A DNA stretch of 64,000 nucleotides from assembly GCA_002786065.1 (NCBI GenBank), contig NHNY01000020.1, forward strand, positions 310,001-374,000, in the 5' to 3' direction. A model generated the notes under the pieces. It was not told the DNA's origin and ran no database searches. It saw nothing but the letters and a program-made list of their open reading frames with translations. Made by a program: the position numbers and the translations under genes. This stretch comes from Microcyclospora pomicola. Taxonomy: Eukaryota > Ascomycota > Dothideomycetes > Capnodiales. This document shows, in pieces, positions 10,464-19,775 of this stretch. Positions within the stretch are counted from its first letter, which is position 1. Each line of letters begins with the position of its first letter.

Positions 10464-11753
10464 ATGAAGCATGGCAAACCAAGCGTCAACTCTCTTGAGC
10501 AATCCATTGCCCACTCCTTCACAGCTCGGAAAGCCAACTCCACGTTCCGCCAGCTGAGCATCAACCATCCCACCTCGGCGGACTTCTCCTCCAACGATTT
10601 TCTTTCTCTCGCCACATCTCCCGAATTGCGGCGGGAGTTTCTCGAAGAACTACAGAATGACCCTTCGATTCGTAACCTTGGATCGGGAGGGTCACGGTTA
10701 CTTGACGGAAACTCAGCGTACGCCGAACGCCTTGAACACGACCTCGCCGCCTTCCACGGCGCACCGGCAGGTCTGCTTTGTAACTCAGGTTTCGATGCAA
10801 ACGTCGGCCTGTTCTCGTGTCTGCCACAGCCGGGCGACGTGATTGTATACGACGAATTCATCCATGCGAGCGTCCATGATGGGATGAAGCTATCTCGGGC
10901 AGGGAAATGTGTAGCCTTCGCGCATAACGATGTCTGTGCGCTACGTCGATTATTGCAGAACCTGACCACCGGCGACGAGGCGGTGCGTAGCGGTCACAGG
11001 AACGTCTTTGTCGCGGTAGAGACAGTATACTCGATGGACGGCGATGTAGCGCCCCTACGAGCAATATCTGACACGATCAAAAGCATCCTCCCCTCTGGCA
11101 ACGGACATCTCATTGTAGACGAGGCACATTCTACCGGAATCTTCGGACGACATGGTAGAGGGCTGGTGTGCGAGCTGGGAATGGAGGATGAAGTGACTGT
11201 TCGATTGCACACATTTGGCAAGGCATTGGCGGCCAATGGGGCGATCTTGCTCAGCAGTTCAACAATCCGGCAGTACTTGATCAACTATGCCCGCCCGATG
11301 ATCTACACCACATTCATGTCGTATCCAGCGCTTGCTGCCATTCGGGCATCGTACAACTTCCTGATGGCTGGAAGGACAGAGCCGCTCGCACAAAGATTGC
11401 AGATGCTGATCAAGGTCCTGCATGTACGATTACTAGATCTGCAGAACTCGCTGCAGCTTTCGGTTGAGAATGCAGCATTGCTGTCAGTAGCTAGTGCATG
11501 CCCTCAGTCCTCCATCTTTGCTGTGCTGACGGCCGAGCCCAAAGCTTTGGCGGCGCACTGTCAACGGAATGGGTTCGTGGTCCGAGGAATCGTCCCGCCA
11601 ACCGTGCCTGTTGGCACTGAAAGGATCAGAGTGTGCTTGCACGCTGGCAACACGCTCCAGGAGATTGAAGGACTGGTAGCCACATTGCGAGCATGGGTAC
11701 TGCGCAGAGTGAAGGAGCAACAGAACCCAGAGCTCGCTCGACCGAGGCTGTAG
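10464..11753 (+). CDS. bioF: 7-keto-8-aminopelargonate (KAPA) synthase, likely peroxisomal (429 aa)
   Basis: PLP enzyme that condenses pimeloyl-CoA (or a pimeloyl thioester) with alanine, the first dedicated biotin step. Single exon. Alpha-oxoamine synthase features: SSNDFLSLA near residues 42-50, NLGSGGSRLLDG near 71-82, the PLP-contacting VDEAHSTGIFG with Asp219 and His222, and the Schiff-base Lys253 in HTFGKALAANG. The protein ends ARPRL; the last three residues PRL fit the fungal peroxisomal PTS1 pattern. Peroxisomal KAPA synthase is established in Aspergillus. It is head-to-head with BIO3-BIO1. Biotin synthase (bioB) is not in this window. Confidence 0.92.
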   Translation: MKHGKPSVNSLEQSIAHSFTARKANSTFRQLSINHPTSADFSSNDFLSLATSPELRREFLEELQNDPSIRNLGSGGSRLLDGNSAYAERLEHDLAAFHGAPAGLLCNSGFDANVGLFSCLPQPGDVIVYDEFIHASVHDGMKLSRAGKCVAFAHNDVCALRRLLQNLTTGDEAVRSGHRNVFVAVETVYSMDGDVAPLRAISDTIKSILPSGNGHLIVDEAHSTGIFGRHGRGLVCELGMEDEVTVRLHTFGKALAANGAILLSSSTIRQYLINYARPMIYTTFMSYPALAAIRASYNFLMAGRTEPLAQRLQMLIKVLHVRLLDLQNSLQLSVENAALLSVASACPQSSIFAVLTAEPKALAAHCQRNGFVVRGIVPPTVPVGTERIRVCLHAGNTLQEIEGLVATLRAWVLRRVKEQQNPELARPRL

Positions 11754-11884
11754 TATTAGTAGTGTACATACATCATGTGCAAGACAGGCACGTCTCTCTG
11801 CTGTAACGTCAAGAAAATGCATTGTCTGTAGAATATGTCTACACCTATGTACAAAGCCGAACGCCTTCATGCCTCCAATTCCGC

Positions 11885-12381
11885 TCACAAATGTGGCATA
11901 TGGGGCGGTGCTACCAACAAAATCAGCATGGCTCGTGCCGGGGAGCTCAGTAGGACACTCACGCGTAGTGTAAGGAGCTGGCAAGTTACGCTCGTACTTG
12001 CTGCCACCTGGAGCCGTAGGTGCTCTGTAAGGATCTGGGTGCTTCCACTTCTCCAACAGCTCTTCTGCTTGCTGAATGATTTCCTGTCCGCTGCATCAGC
12101 CTTTGTATCTTGCTTGTCGGGTGGGTCTTGCGACGTGGTATCCGTGGGTGGTGGCATACTCTTTGTTGTCTGGGTTGCGTCACGTTACGGTTCGCTTCGA
12201 AGAGGGATCGGAGGTAGACCGCCTGGCCTCGCCATAGGTAGCGGTGGACGGCCCAGTCGAGGGCGAGCTTGAGCGACCGGCGGTAGAGCTTGCTGAGCAG
12301 AGGTCAGTAGGTGGTGGTCTTCGGGCAGACGGAACTGCCATTGAGGTGTTTTGCTCACAGGACTTGGGGGTTGGCAGCCAT
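11885..12381 (-). CDS. Complex I LYR subunit NDUFB9/B22 homologue (4 exons, 100 aa)
   Basis: Accessory subunit of mitochondrial NADH:ubiquinone oxidoreductase, which binds acyl carrier protein through its LYR motif. Exons are 12381-12359, 12292-12160, 12083-11963 and 11910-11885; introns are 66, 76 and 52 bp with GTGAGC, GTATGC and GTGAGT donors. The spliced N-terminus reads MAANPQVLKLYRRSLKLALD, with Leu10-Tyr11-Arg12 as the LYR triplet. This is followed by HRYLWRGQ, RSLFEANRNV, PRQQREIIQQAEELLEKW and the hallmark KHPDPYRAPTAPGGSKYERN. The tail PPPHMPHL comes from a 26-nt last exon. No single reading frame shows the protein, so simple ORF scans miss it. It shares a 352-bp promoter with KGD2. 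Confidence 0.88.
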
Positions 12382-12733
12382 GATGGCTAGAGTGGCGCCT
12401 GTATGAGGCACAGGTAACAAGAATCGTGATATCTGTGCCGACTCGCCGGTGGTCGTCGTGAATATGCAAGTCGATATGATCTTCGCAGGGCTGGATGCGC
12501 TGTGGTCGGGTATGCCGCTGTTCGCTTCACGATGCCGCAAAGACGTCCGTGCGCCTCCTCCCAGAAGTTGCGCATTGCGCAGCACACCTGGCAAACAGCA
12601 CGGCATATCTTACTTGCCTACTTTCATCCGCCTGAACAAAACTTTCCCCCAACTTAAATTCCTCCTGTCATACCTCTGAGCTCTCCAATACAATCCTGGG
12701 AGTCATCACATCATAACTGGTTGTTGGACAGCC
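12382..12733. promoter_or_regulatory. Shared promoter of NDUFB9 and KGD2
   Basis: These 352 bp separate the start codons of two divergent genes for mitochondrial respiration. A C/T-rich tract precedes the KGD2 start, as is common in fungal promoters. Confidence 0.55.
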
Positions 12734-14083
12734 ATGTCGAGCTCACAATGCCTGCGAAGGCTTGCTGTTCAACAGCCTCCCCGGCTACTCCGCCAGACCC
12801 CAAACACATCAAGAGCTCTTCTCCGGAGCTCCTCCAGCATTCGGTGTCTCTCCTACACTACCCGCCTACCGACCGCGAAGCTGGGTGCCTCATATCCATC
12901 GTAAGCCGCGCACTTGGAGGCTTTCGAGATGGAGCAAGCGGCGACTGACGCAGCTTTAGGAAAACTACGCTTGACCTTCAAACACGCCACTTCAGCTTAT
13001 CCAGCCGCCTTCATGGTAAGGAAATATACATTTCTAGACTTGTCGATGGTGGATATTGACCAATATCACAGAGGAGCAGATCGTCAAGGTGCCCGAAATG
13101 GCAGAGTCGATCTCCGAAGGCACCCTCAAGCAATTCTCAAAACAAGTTGGCGACTATGTCGAGCTGGACGAGGAAATCGCAACGATCGAGACCGACAAGA
13201 TCGACGTTGCAGTAAACGCACCCGCTGCAGGCACAATCAAGGAGTTTCTCGCAAAGGAGGAGGACACTGTGACGGTCGGACAGGACTTGGTCAAGCTTGA
13301 ACTTGGTGGTTCACCTGGCGAGTCATCGGCAAAGGCAAAGGACGAGCCCAAGTCGCCAGCGTCAGATGCACAAGAGACCTCTTCTCAGCCTGATGGTGAA
13401 AAGGAGGCCTCAAAGTCAGAGTCAAAGCAGGAGTCAAAACCCGAGCCGCCAAAACAGGAATCGAAGCCAGCGCCCCCGAAACAAAAGGAGGAGTCTAAGC
13501 CAGCGCCGCCCAAATTCAAGGAAGAGTCGAAGCCTGCATCCAAGGACTCCCAGCCAAAGACCGAGTCGCCGTTTGGTAACCGAGAGGAGCGAAGAGTGAA
13601 GATGAACCGCATGCGCCTGAGGATCTCCGAGCGCCTCAAGCAGTCGCAGAACACCGCCGCTTCTCTCACGACGTTCAACGAAGTGGACATGTCTGCCCTT
13701 ATGAACCTGCGGAAGAAGTACAAGGATGACATTCTCAAGAAGACTGGGGTGAAGCTTGGGTTCATGAGCGCATTCTCCAAAGCTGCTGTGCTCGCGATGA
13801 AGGACATTCCAGCTGTGAACGCCAGCATTGAGGGACCAGGAGGAGGAGACACCATTGTCTACCGTGACTATGTGGACATCAGTGTCGCCGTGGCCACCGA
13901 GAAAGGTCTTGTGACACCTGTAGTCCGCAACGCCGAAGGCCTGGACATGATCGGAATTGAGAGCGCTATTGCTGAGCTTGGCAAGAAGGTATGTTTCACG
14001 GATGCATTAAGTGACATCGAATCGCACGCTAACATGATAATCTACAGGCACGCGACAACAAGCTGACCATCGAGGACATGGCT

Positions 14084-14115
<32 letters not shown>

Positions 14116-14347
14116 GTTCGGCTCCCTGATGGGCACCCCCATCATCAACCTTCCGCAAACCGCCGTCCTGGGTCTGCACGCCATCAACGAGAAGCCCGTC
14201 GCCATCAACGGCAAAGTCGAGATCCGACCCATGATGTACCTCGCCCTCACCTACGACCACCGACTCCTCGACGGCCGGGAAGCCGTCACGTTCCTGGTGA
14301 AGATCAAGCAGATGATCGAAGACCCGTCCTTGATGCTCCTGTCATAG
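12734..14347 (+). CDS. KGD2: 2-oxoglutarate dehydrogenase E2, dihydrolipoyl succinyltransferase (4 exons, 479 aa)
   Basis: Core E2 subunit of the mitochondrial 2-oxoglutarate dehydrogenase complex; transfers the succinyl group from lipoate to CoA in the TCA cycle. Exons are 12734-12900, 12960-13015, 13072-13988 and 14048-14347; introns are 59, 56 and 59 bp. A basic, Ser-rich mitochondrial presequence spans roughly residues 1-70. The lipoyl domain follows, with Lys117 in IETDKIDV. Residues about 155-260 form a Lys/Pro/Glu/Ser linker built from repeats like ESKPAPPK. As usual for KGD2, there is no clear E1/E3-binding domain. The catalytic domain ends with DHRLLDG (His451, Asp455). Neighbour and promoter partner is the complex I subunit NDUFB9. 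Confidence 0.95.
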
Positions 14348-15201
14348 AAGTGTGTCGAAGTATGGGAGAGAAGCGAGAGAGAGAGAGAGGATTTGAAAGC
14401 TGTGCTGGAGCCACATGAGGGCTGGAAGCCTTTGACTTCTGCCGTGATTATTGCATACCGGCGAAGGTCTGTTGTTAATTGCTGCGCGCGTGTCGTCATT
14501 CCTGTACAAATCATCAACTATTTCCCACCAAACGTGAATGCCTGTGCTACCTTGGGTGTCCTTCGATGTTTCGTAAAAGACGTCAGACGTACGGTCATCC
14601 AATCCACGAAGTCGTCCTTCTCCGTTGTCCTACATACATTCAACCATTTCTTCCGACGCAATCTACCTGTAGGTGGGAGCTGCTATCATCACCATATATG
14701 CTGCGCGCGATTTCTCTTCCTTTTGACGTCTTCATCCAGAGACTTTGCGAAGAGATTTTCGCAATGCCAAAGTGCTTGGTAGACATTTTTGCTTCATAAG
14801 AGATTCAAAATGAATCGCAAAGGTAGCTGAGTATAAACATTAAAAAAACGAGTGAGAAGGACGTGGATTTCTGGTCAGAAAGCTTTCTTTGGAATTTGGT
14901 TATCATCATAAGCCTGCATCGGGCAGCGCGTCGTCAATGGCTCGACCGTGGTCGACCACGCTCACACGGCCTGTATTGGTACAGCTTTCTTCTTCATGGA
15001 TCAGAAAAAAACAATACTCTGTGGAAAAAGAGTTCAAGACAACAACAAAAAGCAGGTTCTTTGTGGAAAAAAGAACACCCCCATGATGATCCAGTGCTCA
15101 TGCCCTGCTGCAGATGAGCCCATTATCATCGCGCAACAACCCCGTCAGACGCCAGAACCCAGAGTGTGTGAAAAGTGCTTGAAAGGAAGTGCAGAATGCA
15201 T
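14348..15201. other. Convergent 3' region of KGD2 and H2A
   Basis: No gene recognised. It holds both 3' UTRs. An A-rich part at about 15005-15075 contains two similar copies of CTGTGGAAAAAG / TTGTGGAAAAAAG. Confidence 0.4.
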
Positions 15202-15877
15202 CTACAGCTCCTGGCTGGGGCCGCCCTTGCCACCCTTGGTGGTGGTGGTCTTCTTGGGAAGAAGGTCTGAGAGATGAATGTCAGTAACTGATTTGGTTGG
15301 ATGTGATTGCAGGCGATGTGGCTTACTCTGGTGGATGTTGGGCAGGACACCACCTTGTGCGATGGTGACGTGTCCGAGGAGCTTGTTCAACTCCTCGTCG
15401 TTGCGGATGGCGAGCTGAAGGTGGCGGGGAATGATACGGGTCTTCTTGTTGTCACGAGCGGCGTTTCCAGCCAACTCGAGGATCTCAGCAGCGAGGTACT
15501 CAAGGACGGCAGCGAGGTAGACGGGAGCACCTGATTTGAAAGTCAGTTTCGATTGATCTGGATTGGACTTGAAATTGTGAGATGGATGTGACTCACCAGC
15601 ACCGACACGCTGAGCGTAGTTGCCCTTCCTCAAGAGACGGTGGACACGACCGACTGGGAATGCGAGACCGGCCTTGGATGAACGCCTATTTAAGATGAAA
15701 GTTAGATTGCGATTCAGATTCAAACTGAAGTGACAAACGCGTCATGTTCGAGTGAAAACCAGGTCAAATGAGACCGGAAATGCACCAGACAGAGCATGAA
15801 CGCGCGCATGCAACGACTTACGATTGCGCAGAAGATTTGGCACCGCTGGCCTTGCCTCCGGACTTGCCGCCAGTCAT
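15202..15877 (-). CDS. Histone H2A with C-terminal SQEL (4 exons, 137 aa)
   Basis: Core nucleosome histone. Exons are 15877-15822, 15685-15597, 15530-15327 and 15266-15202, with introns of 136, 66 and 60 bp. The product begins [20 protein letters not shown], then [20 protein letters not shown], the acidic-patch helix [37 protein letters not shown], and ends GGPSQEL. The SQE motif is the DNA-damage phosphorylation site, so this canonical fungal H2A also fills the H2A.X role. It is divergent from H2B. Confidence 0.97.
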
Positions 15878-16350
15878 TTTGATGGATTTGGATGGGGTTG
15901 GTGAGGTTGGAAAGGTGGAAGGGATGTGGTGAAGGCGGTGGAAGCTGTTGGACGATGGATGGCTGTTGACGTTGGATGGCGAGGAGAAAGAAGGGGAGAG
16001 GGAACGGCGATGAGGTGCGAAGGGCGAATACTTAAACACGGACGCGGGGCGACGCCGACGCTGTAATCAACAAGATGTCGTCACGTGTGGGTGTTGTGAG
16101 CCGGCCGCATCGGGCCTAGCGAACACCCACGCGCGCGCATCTGCAGCGTCGCAAAGTTGTTGATTAGAAGCGGGTGCGCGGGGCGGCGGGCGACTTCTTA
16201 AACCCCAGCGTCGCCGTCACCTCACCTTTGCTCTCGATCTCTCTCTTCCTCCTTCATCCACATCCACGTCTCCATCCATCGCAAACCATCCATCAAGTTC
16301 CATCACCACGACCCATCCACCAAATCAAATCCGCTTTTTCGACCGCACAA
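15878..16350. promoter_or_regulatory. Divergent histone H2A/H2B promoter with nested inverted motifs
   Basis: 473 bp between start codons. Exact inverted copies are visible: TAATCAACAA at 16064-16073 against TTGTTGATTA at 16157-16166; GTGGGTGTT at 16087-16095 against AACACCCAC at 16122-16130; and CGACGCTG at 16056-16063 against CAGCGTCG at 16144-16151, with another CAGCGTCG at 16206-16213. A CACGTG hexamer sits at 16082-16087. A TTAAA core lies outside the elements on each side (about 16032 and 16198), placed like a TATA substitute for each gene. Confidence 0.75.
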
Positions 16351-16901
<551 letters not shown>

Positions 16902-17827
16902 ACGGCTCGTTGACGCGCGTCGGTTTATCTCTTGTTGCTTGGGTGTTCTCACGAAGGGGGATGGGTTTCATGGGCGTTATCAAACTTTGATGGATTGATC
17001 ACGCGGCTACTTCGCGGATCGGGCATTCAAACGGGGCTTGTCTTTTCACTGTTCTATTCCTCTTTTCATTTTCACGTCTCGAGTCCTGCTTCCCAGATGG
17101 ATACCACGAGGCGCGGAAACTCACATGGCGCGTGGCAGGAGGCAGGTGAGCTGCACCGGAAGAGGATGAGATCTGTATCAGTAGCGGATGCAGATGACGC
17201 AGCAGCAGACGTCTCTGGCGTTTCCTGCTGGAGACGAATGCAATGATGATTGAAATTACTCTACATGCTTCCCATTCTCTCATCTTTCCTCGTCCTTGAT
17301 ATGTTGTGACTTGACTGATATCTACTTGAGTTTCTTGAACATTCAAGCATCATGCAACGACAATTGCTGCGATCCCAAGTTGTATGCGTGATCGAATGTT
17401 ATCGAAGGAGTGGTTGTTTTGGTCTTCGTCCCGTTCGGGCAAGCGCGGCGATTTCGCGTTTCGGGGCCAGTAACGTTCACTCGGGACTTCACTCACACAC
17501 TGCATGGCGACAATGAGCCACGTGGGTAGGACATGTTTGTGAAACAGACAGTGTGGGAAGTGTGAGTGGAGACACGAAGCGAGTTGAGAGACATCTGATG
17601 CTCATGTAGGTCAATAAGGCCTGATATGGATCATGTGGAAGTGCTTGTCTACATGACATGCGAGATCTATGCAAGCGTGCGGTCACAGCCCATTTCAACA
17701 CAGCTCTCTGACCTACTCCACCTTCATTGGCACAGACAAGGAAGGCAGCTACTGTATAGGTGCGCGTTCGATACGTTGCCTCATACCTCAGACACCTGTG
17801 CATCCCAGCCAGGCAATAGCTCCGCTA
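16902..17827. other. Convergent 3' region of H2B and ATG4
   Basis: No gene recognised in these roughly 930 bp; it should hold both 3' UTRs. Short frames on both strands show no domain or conserved signature. Confidence 0.4.
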
Positions 17828-19199
17828 TCAACTGTCCTCATCGCCCGTCTCGTCCCACGTCTCGACCTCGTCCACCGCACCTGGCCGCTCGACACCAGTC
17901 GTGTACTTAGGCTCATTGTCATGGATGTGCAGGATGGCCTTGCCCGGAATCGCTTCGACGGCACGACGCCAGTCATCGAAGTCCTGCTTACTGCGCACCA
18001 GAAATCCAAGTAACATTGAAGGATCCATTTCCGTGAGCTTGATGCGACGGACACGCCGAGTGTGGCAGCTTTCGATGTCTGATGGGGTGGGATCACGTGG
18101 GAGCATGGATCGCGTAGAGTGGGGATCGAGGTAGAAAAACTGGTCTGCTTGGTGGCCGATGAAGTAGTGGCTACTGCTTGGGCGACCGCCAGCGATGCCG
18201 ACCGATTGAGGCAGTTCCAACGCGGCGGTCAAAGCAGCATGGTAGATCGGTGTGATGCGATCGATGCCTAAACGAACGCCGAGTACGATCAGTGTGGGTT
18301 GGAACTCGTCGTTGGCATCTTTGGCGCTAGCGGTGGCTATTAGTGAATCGACATAGATATCGCCGTCGTCTGGTCTTGCGTATACACGTAATCCAGCGTC
18401 ATGGTATTTGTCTGTAAGTGCCCTACATTGTCGTTAGATACAGGGCAACCTCGGACACACTGAGTACTCACTGTAAGCATCTAGCTGTGGCACTGGGACC
18501 GAACCACTCTCCCGGATGTTTACCGCATGCCTGAGCTCCATGCTCCACAAACTTGTGTACCGAAAATGGCGCCTCGGGATCATCTGCGAAAAGAGCCAGC
18601 AACTTCTTGTGTTCTTCTCCCTTGCTACCCTTCCTCCAATCACGACTTAGCTGAAGCGTTGACATGGTGTTTGCTAGCAAGCTTTGTCCACTCCTGATCA
18701 TGCAACCCCAACCAGTATCTGATGAGAAGCCTCCTTGATTTGCTAGGTTACGAAGTTTGGTGGAGAAAGACATGGCTGAAGCGGCAGCAGGATCGCTGGA
18801 TTTGGCTATGGGAGTAAAGTTATTGCGGTACGTGAGCCATAGTCGAGACTCCAAGTCATCGAGGAACTCAGGTGGCCATCCGAGTGCCTCTTCCTCTGAT
18901 CTGGTCAGGTCTGCCTGTCCTTTTGCTGGGGCATCGCCAGAATCAGGACCTTTCTCTTGCGGTTTCGTTACTGTCTCGACCTGAGTCACCACCGCGGAAT
19001 CAGCATGAGACTGATCCGAATCAGAGACCGCTGATGGAGATGTGCCCGTCTGCCTTGCTTCGCTCGCATCTCTTTTGTACCGGGAGTCATAGGATCGGCC
19101 AAGACACCATATTGTGGAGGGGTCATCGTTGCGCGGCAAGGGATCCCAGAAGTAGGAGACGACTTTTCTGCTGAGGCGGGACAAGTCGTTGTTGCTCAT
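17828..19199 (-). CDS. ATG4: Autophagy cysteine protease ATG4 (2 exons, 440 aa)
   Basis: Processes the C-terminus of Atg8 to expose glycine and later removes Atg8 from phosphatidylethanolamine. Exons are 19199-18472 and 18422-17828, with a 49-bp intron (GTGAGT..TAG). Starts MSNNDLSRLSRKVVSYFWDP, with the family IWCLG motif at about 30-34. A low-complexity insert covers about 45-100. The catalytic core has TYRNNFTPI, then SSDTGWGCMIRSGQ with Cys166, and later YFIGHQADQFFYLDPH with the Asp and His of the triad. The acidic tail ETWDETGDED could be an Atg8-interacting motif, which is inference. A longer N-terminus to 19289 is open but lacks family similarity. Confidence 0.94.
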
Positions 19200-19775
19200 C
19201 GTAGAAGAAGGGAGGTCATACGGGCAGCCGAGCCCGGAGGATGTCGTGAACAGGTTCGAGCGATATGACAGGTAAGCTGAGGCTGACACTGCTTGTGGCC
19301 TGAGGGGGATGGTCAGAGAGCTTGATTTATCGGCAGCAGCAATGACACGGGCAGCGATGAGTGGCAGAGACAGTCGTATATCGTTCGGGCAGTCGTTTGA
19401 AGCTGGTCTCGGAGGATGAGCGAGGGGCGAAGTAGGTGTGCAGGTGGTGTTGTCTCAGTGAGCTGCGGTGCTGTGCTGCAGCTTGGACAGTAGTCACACG
19501 GACCGAGAGCATACAGGCCCCGCGGACATCCCGATAAGATAAGCAAAGAGAGTTCAGCCGCATCATTGATTGATTGACCTCATCGTCCAGGGTCTCATCT
19601 AGCTGCAGTCATGACTACACTCATCCATTCTTTTCTGTATGGAAATCCACCTTCGTTTGTTGCATTTCCCAGATACCAGACCTAACGTTCTACTCTTTAG
19701 ACAATCATCGAATCCCGGGCATGTCGTGATAAATCCTCGGCACGTGTCAACCGCTCCTATAGGATAAAATACAAG
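19200..19775. promoter_or_regulatory. Divergent promoter region of ATG4 and SQS1
   Basis: 576 bp between divergent start codons; no specific site recognised. The SQS1 side has a CACGTG hexamer at 19741-19746. Confidence 0.45.
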
